Shown here: in pieces, positions 47,045 through 59,632 of the stretch
Numbering within the stretch: position 1 is the first letter of the stretch
Layout of the letters: the number at the start of each line of letters is the position of its first letter
Assembly (NCBI GenBank): GCA_947095535.1
Contig: OX352774.1
Span: 234,943,825-235,007,824 of the forward strand
Length of the DNA: 64,000 bases
Source: Poecilobothrus nobilitatus
Taxonomy: Eukaryota > Arthropoda > Insecta > Diptera > Dolichopodidae
Direction: 5' to 3'
Program-made: the position numbers and the translations under genes
Notes under the pieces: model-generated
What the model was told of the DNA's origin: nothing
The model's database searches: none
Seen by the model: only the letters and a program-made list of their open reading frames with translations

Positions 47045-47710
47045 TACATGGCTTAATCGACTCAGAATTCGATTCTGAGCCGATCCATACCTTTGACACT
47101 ATATCTAGCTCGACTCCTTTAAGGTGTCACAAACGTAATGGCAAATTTATTATACCCTTGAACATAGTTCATACGGGTATAAAAATTCTGTTTCCTGTAG
47201 AAATAATTTGTACATAACATCGAAAATAAAAAAGGAAATTGTTGTGTTCCTTTAAAATAATGCAGTAGCATATTAACAACAGCTGTCATGTTTTCAATGT
47301 ATACACTATTACCATTACTATTATAGTTAGTACAACGATATTTTAAAATTGTTCATTTATTATTTTGGTACTTTGATTTTGTTTGTATTAAAAAAGTTAA
47401 AAAAAATAAATACTGGTGTAAACTCTTCACTTCAATATAACTTTAAGAAAAAAGATTTTCATAAGATTTAAAATTTTTCACATTTTTCTTCTTTTTTTTT
47501 TTTTTTTGTAAGATTAAATTGATTAAATAAATTAATTTAAATGTCTTGCTAAAGTAAATAAATATAAGTAGAATAGTTTTCAATTCAATTTTTTTTTTTT
47601 ATAAAAAGAAAAAATTAAGTTGTATTAGGTGTGAACTGTGAACAATAGATTGAAGAACTTGAAAAAATAGTTTGAAATAAGTGTATTCCAAAAAAACAAA
47701 AAAAAAAAAC

Positions 47711-48300
47711 GGGGACAGTGACTGTGTCAACTTTAAGATACCCCTAAGAAAATAATACATGCTGTTTCCATAAAATATAATCAGCTTCTAGGAAAATATA
47801 AGTTATCAAACTTAATTAACTATCTGCACAGATATATTTATAGAAATTTCACGGTGAATGAAAAGTATTCGACCCTGTTGCAATAAACCAAAAAAATTTT
47901 ATAGAAATGCTTGTCATCGAAAACTTGTTTGTTTTTTTTAGAATGATTAGACTTTTTTTAATTACTAAGTAATGAGGAAATAAATTTTCACAGTTGTATG
48001 GCAGCTACCTAAACCTGTTGTGCCAGACAAACCAAACAATTAAAATACATACTGTTCTAAGTTACTAAGTGAAGGTCATATAAAAAAACGAAGTTGTGTA
48101 GCAGCTTCTCAAACTTACCGGCTGTTTCAATAGCGAAACTGGTATTTCTATAAAAATAAAAATAATAAAAATTTCATAATCTAGCCTCCATTCTTTTTTC
48201 AGTTATCGTGGAGACAAATGAACGGATGTAAATAGCTAAATCAACTCAAAATTCAATTCTGAGGAAAAGTACATGTATAGATTTTTCCATATCTATTTCG
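47711..48300 (-). repeat. Decayed family A copy A3
   Basis: GACTGTGTCAACTTTAAGAT with ACCCC (A2: GACTGTGTCAACTCTGGGAT, ACCCG) is followed by CTGTTTCCATAAAA, GTTGTATGGCAGCTACCTAA, and near 48200 TTCAGTTATCGTGGAGACAA and ATCAACTCAAAATTCAATTC. It has the same orientation as A2, 530 bp away, without the tandem expansion and far more diverged. Confidence 0.7.
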
Positions 48301-50189
48301 CATCCTTTCTATGTAATAGGAAATCTATGTAACATTAATTTTTTAAAAGAAATCCATTTATAGAACATTTTAATGACTAAACTAAAGTTATATTGCATAA
48401 AATGTGAATATTATACTTATTATGAGATACACATTTTTATAAATCTTTTTTATGTTATGTTTTCAAACTTTTTTTGGCTATTTAGTAGGATTGGATATTT
48501 AGTATTGAAAAATTCCTCTATAACTGTGCCCACTAAAGACCATTACCGGTTTTGATGAAACAATAAGTTATGAAACTCTTATCAATTAATTTAAAAAAAT
48601 TATTACTAATTTCTCTGAACCTCAAGTTATTTATTAATTATAGTCTTGTGTCTTGTGTAATTATGTCTTTGATTCTGCAAAATATAAATCCATTTTATAA
48701 TTATTTAATTTCAACTATCACATTCTCTGCTTTTTTTTTATTCATGAAGACTGAGCCAACATATAATAACATATATTAGATTCTAGTTTCAAATTACACT
48801 TTCAAAAGTAGAAAAGTTATAAAGAATGCTTTTAATCATCACATCCTAGTTTAATAAGTCACTTTACGATTCCGTCAACGAAGCGTCGGAATAAGAAAGA
48901 ATTTGTTGGATCAATTTCTTAGTTTAAAGAGAAAAACTATAATGTCGTCCAGTCTGAGAAAGATATTCAAAATCAGTTCTGTTTATGGTCAATAATACTA
49001 GAATGTCTAATATATCTAAGAAACATATTAAAAGTTAGTAAAACATGAATGTTTCTATTAGAAAAGTCAATTAATTTAAAATCATTTTTTTCTATCCAGA
49101 TGCTATAAACTCAATCCGGTATTTTATGGATAATTTCCTTTTTCCTTTTTCTAACTATTAATTTAAGCTTGAAAATGTCACTTAGATAATTTGTTCAGGC
49201 AATAACTTAGTACCATTATTTCATATATACTCAGATTTTATTTATGTGAATTTTAAGTCCTCAAGCTATACTCCACTCTTAAATAGAGTTGTAAATTAGT
49301 TTTCTATATGGAGGGCCTCCCTTAAAAAAATACATTCTAAATATTTTCTCAGACGAAACATCATTTCCAAATACTTTTATATTCGCTTCTGTTTAACTTT
49401 CAATAAAAACAAAATTTTTGGAATTACACTTATAAAATAAATTTGAATATCTTTTCACCAAAATTAAATTTTATAGAATTCTTTAAAGTAGAAAAAAAAA
49501 AAAGAATATTTGTAAAGTGAAACTTATTGTTGTTCAAATACAATGCGATGCGGTGGAAAAGTTAAATCAAGACATATTTGAAAGTTTAACTGCGAAATGT
49601 AGAAAGTATGTCAGGTAATAAATGAGAAATTGTTTCCTTTTCCGTAAAATGTTTTTTTTTTTTCTCACTTTTCTTTTTAATTTTTATTCTCAATTCAAAA
49701 AGAATAAAGGGAAAAAATTTATTTTTTAATAAAAAATTATTGTAATATTTTGTTTTTAATTAGATAAATATATTACGATAAAAAAAAATATTTTTAAAGA
49801 ATATAAGAATTGTTTAGAAATATGGATGAAAAGAAGTAAATTGTATAATAAAAAAAAAAAACAAGAACAAAAATGGAAAAATTCTACATTTCCTAATATT
49901 TGATTTAGTTTTTTTTTTTTAAGATTTCCATTAAAGGTAAATTGAAAATCAAGAATTTCAATTTGTATTTGACAATAAGATTTTATAAATAATTGTACAT
50001 ACAATCAAAACACCTTTACTGTGAAATAAAATAAATAGGTATAATATTCTATTTAAACTTATATGTTTGGCCATCAATGATTCCATTGAAGATTAAGTCT
50101 ATAATTTAAAAAATAAAGCATATAAAACTTATTAAATAAAAAAAAAAGTTTAGTAAGAGTTTTTTAAAAAAAAAAATATTAACACAAGG
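48301..50189. other. AT-rich sequence, nothing recognised
   Basis: Frames of 60-82 codons (48373-48555, 48570-48779, 49756-50004) are hydrophobic and Lys/Asn-rich and lack family signatures. Chance is the simplest explanation. No RNA gene seen. Confidence 0.45.
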
Positions 50190-51110
50190 CAGTATGTAAA
50201 TCCGAAGGTTTCAAAGGTATGTCAAAAAAAAAAACAATAAAAAGTATTTTAGAATTGTGACTACTTTTGAAGCCCAAAGATATTTTCTTCAATTTTAAAA
50301 AAATTCCTTTATACAATTAAAACAAGGCAGAATGTTAACCAAAGGATTTTAAAGACGCAAATTTCCAAAAGACAATAAAAACTGTTGACTTACACCAAAA
50401 TTTCTAAATTTTCTTATACCTATAAAATATATGAAAAATTGCGAAAAATCTAAAGACCACTTCTTCAGTTAAACGGTTTATAATTAAGAAAAGTAGTGAA
50501 CACATATAAAATGTAATGTTCGACTTTTAATATTTATGTTCTACTATGGAAAAATTTGTACAGATGCTTAATTTACAAGTGTTTAAATTTTTTAATCCTA
50601 ATAGCTCTTAAACAGGGAGAGGTACAAAAAATATTTACTTATAACTTATGTTAATTCTAAAAGATCTTTCTTCTCTTAAAACTTCAAACTTTTATTTAAA
50701 AGCGTTGCGGGTGGATAATAGACAGAAAAATCTTGCAAAATTTTGTTTTCACATAACAGTAAATTTAAATACTAAATTAAAAAAATTATTTAATTTTCAT
50801 ATTTAATTCATGAAAATAAAAAAAACTTTAGTTGTTTGGCGATTTTAGAGTTAAAAAAATATGTAAATCAGAACCTGAAATATACCTACACATTTAAAAA
50901 TAGGGTTTTTTTTAAATTTAAGCGACTTTGGTTACGTAACTATTGGGGTTACATAAAGAAATTGTTCTACAACATTAAAATTTTAAAAATTTCATGGCTA
51001 TAGAGCCATAAGATAGATAGCTTAAACGCCATAGAAGTTTTATGGGACGGACGGACGAACGGATAAAGTGAAACTAATAAGCAATAAAAAATAAAAAAAT
51101 GTGCTAAAAA
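50190..51110 (-). repeat. Helentron-like element, family C copy C3
   Basis: Plus-strand GGGACGGACGGACGAACGG (about 51040) then AGTGAAACTAATAAGCA matches C1's ACGGACGGACAGAGTGAAAC. AATGTGCTAAAAAG follows at 51095. The other end (GCAAATTTCCAAAAGACAAT near 50355) matches C1's 3' end, and a further copy of that end (AATCCGAAGGTTTCAAAGG) lies near 50200, so the terminal 140 bp is duplicated. TTCACATAACAGTAAATTTA sits at about 50749, as in C1. Confidence 0.65.
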
Positions 51111-51430
51111 GCGGTTAATACATGTAAAATATTGGGACTTTAATTCCTACGTATTTTACTTACGACAAATTGGCACAGTTTTCTAAAAAAAAAAAACCAA
51201 ATTTTCAAATTTTGACTCCAAACAACCCTTAAACTTGGGGAAATATAATTTTTTTTTTTTTGAAATAACTCTCAAATACTTCCTACTCTCAACTCTTGAC
51301 TGAAAGCCTTTCGCAGATAAAGAGAAACTATAATTTTGGTAAATTTAAATACTAAATTGAAGAAAGATATTTAATTTTAGTTTAATTTGAGTTTAGCTTA
51401 AAAAGCTACCTTACGGTTAACGTTTTTATA
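51111..51430. repeat. Partial family C-like sequence
   Basis: AACAACCCTTAAACTTGGGG and TTTTGGTAAATTTAAATACT resemble internal C sequence near 50595 and 50757. The ends are not visible. Confidence 0.35.
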
Positions 51431-54400
51431 GTTTGACAAAATATTAAGAAGGCTATTTACACGGTGTTTCATGAAGAACCCACAAAACGATGAAAAAATA
51501 AAAAATTATTCCACAATGTCTAAACATAATAATAATTTCACAAAAAATACCGCTGAAATTGGTTTAATTTCTTTCATATACAATTTGGGGCATCCTTTTT
51601 AAATTTCAACATTATTCTTTTTTAATTAAAGTTATGAGAACACTATAATAGTTTCGTATGTATATTTTAAAGTTTAAAAGATTAACTGTATATTCTTAAA
51701 CGTTATTTATAAAATACGTTTCGAAAAATTACCTTACACGAAAATTTTTTTTGCATATTTTACTTATGGTTTAAACTAAAAATTCTTATTTTTCACATTT
51801 TTCGTTTTCACGAAACTTAAAAAAATTGTAAATGACATATACAATTATATTGACGTTTTTAAACTTAAATATTTACAGTTATTGTTGTAAACATTAAGAA
51901 CCTTATACAAATTTAATTTATTCAAATGGTTAAATGTATATATACAATTAATTTTTCCTTTTAACACCAAAAAATCTTTTTCTGTTATAAAAACTACAAC
52001 AATATTTTAATCTTGAAAATGTGTGAAACTTGAAAAATGTTACCTTCAAATGAAAATATTACCAATCTAAAGATTTTAAGTAAAAAACTTAAAGTTTAAA
52101 AGTATAGGTACTTAAAATTATTTAAAACTTTTCTTTCGCAACTAATTTAAAATTGTCTACTACAAAGTCTTAAACAAATAAACAAAACCAATATAAAATA
52201 TAAGTCCTTCTTTTGCATTAATTATTTTCGCAATTATAATTTTACAATTTATATTCAGGATCATACAACTTATGTCATTCAAAGGAAGAAAAAAATAAAT
52301 GAAAACTTTCTGGTAATTTATTTTGTAAATAAGCCTAAAAACCACATAATTCATAAGAGGTCTATTTGTAGTCCTAAACTTTCACCTTTACAATTTCAAT
52401 ATTAAACGAAAAAAAATATATAAATAATTTTCTTTTAAACGTTCCCACATTTCTTAGTAAATTTTATTTTATTTCTATTTTAATTTTAAGATTTTATTCT
52501 TCTTTTTTTTTTTTTTTGTTTTCTGTTTTTTTTTTTTTTCATTATAGGTTTCATTTTTCTAATGAAAAACCAAGAAAATTCTAAAGACAATACAAGACAA
52601 AAAAAAAGGTTAAAAAAGGTCTTGTAATTATTCTTAAACATCTTCTGTACCATCTCTTGATCACCTTTTATTGTTAATTTATTTTTATTGTAGAAGAAAT
52701 ACATTAGAAATACAGGAACTAAAAAGGATTTGAAAAAAAAAAAAAAAACAGAATCAGTTTATTTTTTACAACAACATAATGTACCGGTATTTTACCTTGA
52801 AAAAATAAAGGTATACCAATATAAAAGTTTTTCAAAGGCCAGGATTTTCTATATTTTAATATAATCGCAGATTTTCAAGAAAAAAAAAGTTTTTATAAGA
52901 ATTAGTTTTAAAAGGACAAAAAACAAAAATCGAAATTTTTGCTTGAAATTTTTAACATTAAATTGTAAAATTTCTCCTCATTGAATGGATGTCAAAACTC
53001 AAAATATGTCTTTATTTTAACTGAAATTTCTTAGATAGTGTTATCTTTTGTCAAAAATAAAAAACAAGAAAATATAACTGCTTAAAAAAATTAATGTAGA
53101 ATTTATTTTATTAATTTCGCATTAAATTTTTAAATTGCAGCATTTTTAACTCTATTTTATAGATTCCAAAAAGTGGAGAGAATATGCAATTTCTGCAAAA
53201 TATGTACTTATTACTTCAAGGTCAAAACTATTAGATATTTGAAATGAAACCAAATATAATAAATTAAAACTAACTTTGACTTGATTTCTCTAAACCAAAT
53301 TGTCAAAAATAAAGCCATAACTAGGGTAGAAAACGAATTAAAATACTATATTTTGCTTTCGACAGGGAATCTTCCATTACAACATCCTGCATCTGAATGA
53401 AATCTACCACAAAATCTGTTGTTGTAATAACTGTTAATAATTTTTAAAAGAATTTTAAATATAATTGCGGAACAAATGAAATTAATTGCAATGACAGAAC
53501 CATACGCGCCTACACACCTTGTTCATATGTTTCTTATAATCGAACGAAGCACGCGAATAAAACTGGTCATGCGCAAAGTTATTCTATAGGTATTATAGAG
53601 TCATCTATAACAAATGTAGTAGTCTTCGTAAAACTTAAAAGAGAAATAAAGCCACTTGTATTTCATGTGAAAATATCAAAATCCAGAGCATTTTAGGTGA
53701 AGTGAAATAAAGCCATTCTAAATTTATAGAATTAAATTTTGATTCAGGTACCTGGATAAAATCTAATGAGCAGCAAAAATATTATAGCTATCATCCCTGC
53801 ATTCTTGAAATTTGTGGCAGATAAGAATTATCGAAAAAAAAGTATTTCAGTCACATACAAAATGTAAATCATAAAAATACATTAAAATTTAACATTATGC
53901 ATACTTCATATGACAGTTATAGCTAGGCAAGCTATATGATATGCTTAATTTATATTATGACATTTTAATAATTTTTGGTATTATTAAAAAAACTTGAAAC
54001 TTTCTTGCATTACACATAAAAACTTACTTTAACTTTTTTAAAGTTTAATAATATTATTAATAAGCTTAATGAGCTCTCTCAGCTTTATTGCACCAACCAC
54101 TTATCGCTATTCAAATAATAATTTTTTTTTATAAATAACTATTTTTTACTAATCAAAACTTTATTGAGTGACTTCCAAATATGGTTTTGGTAGAACAAAA
54201 CCTTATGAAAAACATGACTATTTGATTAGTAGTGCAATAGAGCACAGGTAACGATTTTACACAACAGATGGGCATAGTTTGAAATAATAAAGGGATAACT
54301 TTAACGATAAAGAGCAGCCCAATTACAAAAAATAATATTTTAATCATTTCATAACTATATGAAAATTATTTCTTAATACTCATAAGTTCCTTACTTTTAA

Positions 54401-54645
54401 ATATTATAATGAAATTGTGCTATCTTTTTTCCTGCTACTGTTAGTACTCATCTACTACTCAACTGTCCATTTTATTTTTAATCTTATTAATTACTTTGTT
54501 TCAAATTTACAATAATTATTGTATGATAATTATTTAAAAAGTTATGGGACCCATACACCCATATGTTACAATAAACTAACACCTTTTTTATGGGTCTTCG
54601 AACAAAATACTTTTAATTATTACTTAATTAAATACTAATGTTGTT
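51431..54645. other. AT-rich sequence, nothing coding recognised
   Basis: A patch at 53490-53600 is less AT-rich (CCATACGCGCCTACACACC, CGAAGCACGCGAATAAAAC, GGTCATGCGCAAAG) but unrecognised. Minus-strand frames at 52160-52354, 52486-52704 and 54153-54347 lack family signatures. Confidence 0.4.
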
Positions 54646-56234
54646 TATACCCGTACGATAGGATCGGGTATAATAAAATTACTCCTCCGTTTGTAACACC
54701 TCGAAATAAGCGAGCTAGATATACCTTCAAAGGTATGGATCGGATCAGAAAAAAATTGAGCCAAAAAATTTGAGCCATGTCCGTCCGTCCGTCCGTCCGT
54801 CCGTCCGTCAGCACGCTAACTCAAAAACTAAGAAAGCTAGAATCTTGAAATTTACACAAAATATTTTGGGAGTAATTTGTAGGTTTCCTATTTTTTTTGG
54901 TTGAGTTTGGACCAAGCCTTAGGGTAGCTCTCGAACACCTAACTTTTAGATCCAGACATTTTTTTTGCAATAGAGCTATGAAATTTTAACTACTGATAGA
55001 TCTCACAAAAATATTAATTTTATTTTTAATAACTTTTTTTTGTAGCCCCACCCGTTACGGAGCTACAGCTCCCCAAAGGTTCAAAAAAGCTCTATATTTA
55101 AATTGTTATAGCACAAGTTGTATAAGGTATATCTTCATTTTTAAAATGCCAAACGATTACTACTTTTATTAGCTTTAAAAGTATATATACAATAAATATA
55201 TATTTTTGGCATACGGTGTCTTAATTTACCGTTATGCGAAACTCAAATTTTGCAAAATTCTTTAACCCTTCCATCTTCTAAACGGTTAAAGTTGGAAACT
55301 TGAAATTTTTACAGAAGTTAGATCTTTGAAAATTAGTATGAGTCATTTCAGAAATTTTTTTTGTATCACCCCCCGTTTAGGAGCTGTAAGGGGTCAAAAA
55401 CTGAAAATTTCCTATTTTTAAACACCTGTAACTTGAACACCTGTTAAAATTTTTTTGAAGTAATACACAAAAATTAAAGCTCCAACATTATACTTTTATT
55501 TTTGTTAACAACTTTTTTTAATAATATAGGGTTACTTTATAATTGACGAAAGTGTTACTTGATTTTTTCAAATTTTCTAACAAATTTCTTTAACGAATTT
55601 TTTTTGCATATTGTTTTACTCGATAATTTGAAATTGTTGAGGATATAATGCGTAGTACAAAAAAATGTAATTAAATAAACAACATAACGGTTGCTTGAAG
55701 AAGTTTTATTTATATGATATTGATATATATACATACTTATATAATATCATGTTTATTTACATATCGTATATGTCACTAGTGCATGAATGATAAGAGTATA
55801 GATGTATATTATATAGCGCCGTATTTACATACATATATGTATTTTATTGTACTTATAAGAAATTATTCTGTCAATGGAATATTTAAATATAATATAATAT
55901 AATATTTAAAATTATATTTACTGTTTTGTACTTAGTAAATTTAATATACATTTACCGCTTAGTATTAAATGGTACTATAGAATATTTGAAAAAGTTTTGG
56001 ATTGATAATCGTTATGTGGAAGGTTAGAATCTGCTTTTGAAGAATGTACATATAAACATGTAGTTTGAATATATGTACAACCCATAGTTCTAGAAATTAT
56101 AAAATTCACCCAAATTATTTTAAAATACTAAAATATTAAAAAAATAATATTGTAAGCAGAGTGACAGGCTGTGAACATACTAACGGTTCGTACGGGTATC
56201 TAAGAGTTGACAAAGTCAACTGTATTCTTCCTCG
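54646..56234 (+). repeat. Helentron-like element, family B copy B2
   Basis: It starts TATACCCGTACGATAGGATC with CGGGTATA closing the hairpin, and (GTCC)7 lies at about 54780-54808. The body is collinear and very similar to B1, with a terminal perfect hairpin GTTGAC-AAA-GTCAAC, and it ends TTCTTCCTCG before a T run. TACGGGTATC near the end is the inverted partner of the 5' TACCCGTA. There is no ORF, and it probably depends on an absent autonomous element. Confidence 0.88.
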
Positions 56235-57099
56235 TTTTTTTTGTTTTGTATAAAAACCTTTTGGAAAATGGAATCAAAAATAAAAAAAAACTTATTTACA
56301 AAATTTATTCAATAACTATAAAGACTAACCATTCATTTAGGGTTTTTTTATAATGATATCGTTAGCAAGTTCCAATCTCAACTTTTCTGCGGTAATTACA
56401 GTGATAAAATACCCCTAAACTCACCAAAAATACCCCGAAAATACAACTAGTTTTCTTTATGTCAAATTCATTTTAACCTGTCAAAGTTTGCCGGGTTAAT
56501 ACGTCGTAACTTTTTTAATTGGTCTTATTTTTATTTTATTGCGTTTTTATTTTAATTACCAAAACAAGGTATGTATACATATTTAAAAAAAAAAAAAACA
56601 AAAACAGATATTATAACATTGATATTGAAAAAATACATGAAATATGATTGCAATTCTTAATCACAAATTTATATGTATAACATTAAAAATATATTTAAGA
56701 CTTAAAAAACAAAATACAAAATTTGATTACCTACAAAAAAAACTTAAACTCTTAAACAAATTTTATATTTCTTAATGATATGTACATACGTAAACAATAA
56801 ACCGTACTACTAAAAAAAAAAAAAATCTTGATGACATAATCAAAATATACTTTAAATACTTAATGTAGAATTATGAATATATGAACATTATTATGTAATT
56901 AAATTACAATGACTTTTTTGTGAAAATTAATACAAAAAAATTATAATATCACATTTCAATAAATTTATGAAAAGTAAATTTATGAATTGGTTAGAATTAA
57001 TTGTCCGAGGTCAGTAAATTGAAAAAGTGTTGATGTAAAGTATTTTTGAAGGTATTTCTGGAAATTGTTAAAAAATGGAGATAACCGATTTTATTAAAT
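56235..57099. other. AT-rich sequence, nothing recognised
   Basis: Part of 56960-57099 may be the 3' untranslated region of the LINE fragment that follows on the minus strand. No gene recognised. Confidence 0.4.
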
Positions 57100-57822
57100 G
57101 TACAATGTACAACATCTGTTTATCGGTTCATTTCTTCCGTATTCCGTACGGTGTTTATATTCTATTAAAAATTTCGTGTATCTTGTTTGTCTCTATTATT
57201 TAGTCAAAATTTGTAATTAAGAGATTGGATAACAATATTATTATTTAGAATGTCAAAAGTAAAACATGATGAAAATATTTGTCTACGTGAGGACAAAGGG
57301 AGCATGTTAAAGAATTTAAGTCTTGTTGTGTATCTAGGTTTAAAAAGTCTGAACGGTTATATTGGTTTCTTAATGCAAAATGAAGAAACTGTTTTTGAAC
57401 TGACTCAGTTTTGTTAGAATGAACCTAAAAATATTCTATATAGATTCTAATATAGAACGAACTAGCGAACAATATAGAGTTTTTGTCACAGCTAAGTCAG
57501 TAAATTGGTTTGCTGTTCTCTTAATGAAACCTAACATTTTATTTGCTCTTCAAATTAAGTGGTTATAGTGCAGATTAAAGTTAAGTTTACTATAAAGTAG
57601 AATTCCGAGATCAGTAATACTAAACACCTTTTCAAGTATTAGATTATCTAATTTGTAGTCGTATATAAAAGAAGAACATTTACGGGTAAAACTGATTACC
57701 TTGCATTTCTGAATATTGAGCTCTAATTTGTTGGTCGTTCATCAATCATGTGATGATGATAAGCTTGATTGAAGTAAAGCTGCGTCAGAACTATCGTTTA
57801 CGACTTGATATATTTTTAGGTT
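57100..57822 (-). pseudogene. LINE ORF2 fragment, end of reverse transcriptase and C-terminal region
   Basis: On the minus strand from about 57822 the translation reads SDAALLQSSL, two stops, TTNKLELNIQKCKVI, KLDNLILEKVFSITDLGIL, a stop, RANKMLGFIKRTANQF, TKTLYCSLVRSILE, a stop, then after a frame change VQKQFLHFALRNQ and, after another, RRQIFSSCFTFDILNNNIV. These follow the order seen in Jockey/R1-type ORF2: LN--KC--I-F motif 7, DLGI-L, RANK-LGFI-R, LVRS-LEY, then the post-RT domain. The catalytic FADD part is missing because the copy is 5' truncated. At least four stops and two frameshifts make it dead. It is the longest coding remnant in the window, and the fragments at 8918 and 10911 correspond to its C-terminal portion. 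Confidence 0.88.
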
Positions 57823-58684
57823 TTTTATACATATATCAAGTACAGGATATAAAAAATCAATAAATTCATAATGTATCTATAAATAATTAATTTATACTTT
57901 GAAAGTCTTTCGCAAAATTACTAACATACAAATAATATAAAGAAACATTAAACCGATTATGTCTAACTATTAAATGATGTAAATTATTTAATATTTTGGT
58001 TTTATAGATTTTTGTTAATTAATTTTTATAAAATAAAAATGAATGAGTTATAATTACATTATAATTATATTGTTAAGAAAAATATTTGGTATAAAAAGCT
58101 ATAATCGAAAAGATTATGATGATAATCAACAATTAACAGAAAATGTACAAGATTTTAATTATGAGGCTCGTTAATAATAACTGTAAGATAAATAGTTAAG
58201 AACGTGTTAATTATATAATGGAATTTTAAAGTATGATAAATTTATTTAATTTCTTTATTATTTGCATTAGATATAATTATATTTTATAATAATATATTTA
58301 AGTGGAATTTTGTTTTATTTTATTGAACATTTTGTGATTATAAAAAAAAAGGATATTTTAGAGTGTTTAAGATAGGATTTGTTATTGAGATATTTGTGAG
58401 ACATTATTGCTTATATTAGGTATTTATATATTTTTGTTGCTCCTTGCCTCTCTTATAAGAACCATAGGGTATTCTCTAAGCCTTTTATTATTCATATTTG
58501 ACATATATCATAATATATCATACATATTTGTTTCAGTATATGGAATCCTTAGTTCAACTAAGCTGTTAATTACTCAACTGTGGCTATTGCACAAGATTAT
58601 AATTTGATTTGTGAAAATATATTAATTTGTGCGCCATCTCTTATATTATACAAAAATTATTTTATATTTATTATATTATATTAT
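57823..58684. other. AT-rich sequence, nothing recognised
   Basis: The 66-codon plus-strand frame at 58407-58607 is hydrophobic (Leu/Ile/Tyr) with no family signature. Confidence 0.45.
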
Positions 58685-59300
58685 ACTAGCAGGAGTCCCC
58701 GGCGTTGCACGGAGTATTTTTTTGGTTTTATAAAGTAAAAATTATTAACTTTTGTTTTTACGTCGATTTAAATTGATATGTTCAGATTATTATTATATTA
58801 TATAGTATAAATTACACATTTTTGCATTTTATTTGAATATGAATCAAAAATAATTAAGAACATTAAAATATTATTTTAATTTAAGTTAAAATTAAAATTA
58901 TTTTGATCCATAAAAGCGTGTTTTACTAATATTTTTGAAGATCGAATAGAGTATAATTGTTTTATTGTGGCTTCTGCAGTGTTATTTTTGTAGGAAAACT
59001 TTTTTTCTTTGAAGCTAGTAAATAACCAATGGGAAATAATGAATTTTATTATATCTTTTATTTTGAATTATAGAATCAAGAGAACTAGTTTGTTAAGGAG
59101 GTACGTTTTTACAAAGTTTCCGATAATAATATGAAAATTAAAAAACAAAAATTTATTTAAATTATCATAGTGCCGGAACGGGTTAATAGAACTTTGCAAA
59201 AATCTTCATAGTTATTCTTTAAAACCATTAAAAATCAGCCTGAAAATTGGACAGGAATCGATTAAAAATATTTTTTTAATAAATCTCCATCCCGAAAACA
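58685..59300 (+). repeat. Dispersed repeat starting ACTAG, second example
   Basis: ACTAGCAGGAGTCCCCGGCG followed by TTGCACGG stands out sharply from AT-rich flanks and parallels the start at 35658 (ACTAGAAAATCCCC then TGTGCAATTGCACA). CAGCCTGAAAATTGGACAGG near 59236 may belong to the same element. The 3' end is not determined. Confidence 0.4.
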
Positions 59301-59566
59301 GCTAACAGATTGTAATAAAAGTAAGTCTGCTTTCGCAATCAACTAAAAAGTAATGCACGCCATCTTCTTGGTTCAAAGAAAAATTCCGTATATACGAATG
59401 CATAAATATCAAAAAAACACCCTTTCTATTTTTTATAATAAATTACAATATAATATCAATTATGGGATTTATCTTATACTTATACATTATCATTTTTTTT
59501 TAATTACTTAATTATTTATTATAAGAAAAACCTATTATGAATAGATTTTTATTAATTTATATATGA

Positions 59567-59632
59567 TCCAGCCTCGTAGTTCGAGCCCGAGGTTTTTCAA
59601 ATGAATGTCTTAACCACTAAATCATTGGTCGA
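59567..59632 (-). repeat. tRNA-derived SINE head
   Basis: On the minus strand CGACCAATGATTTAGTGGTT with AAGACATTC gives an A-box region, and CTCGGGCTCGAACTACGAGG gives a B-box/T-arm-like region, followed by AT-rich sequence. The acceptor arms do not pair, so it is a retroposed remnant rather than a tRNA gene. Confidence 0.6.

Larger units (their letters stand above)
44661..47181 (-). repeat. Helentron-like element, family A copy A2, tandemly expanded
   Basis: On the minus strand it starts at 47181 with TATACCCGTATGAAC and its hairpin partner, then a (GTCC)n tract (47011-47044 on the plus strand as CGGA repeats), and ends at 44661 with CTCTTCCTCG followed by TTTT. Both ends match A1 (1753-2522). 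The extra 1.75 kb is internal tandem repeat (see 45139-46363 and 46300-46783). Apparent proteins inside it (frames at 45002-45277, 46300-46524, 46559-46783) repeat the same AAIQLL-like phrases on the minus strand, are produced by the tandem units, and are not genes. Confidence 0.88.

Noticed and set aside
48373..48779. Two adjacent small membrane-protein frames
   Set aside because: Composition is as expected for AT-rich DNA, with no homologous family recognised and no shared arrangement elsewhere.
51440..51620. Terminal inverted repeat of another DNA transposon starting ACGGTGTTTCATGAAG
   Set aside because: I could not find a matching inverted end nearby or any coding remnant.
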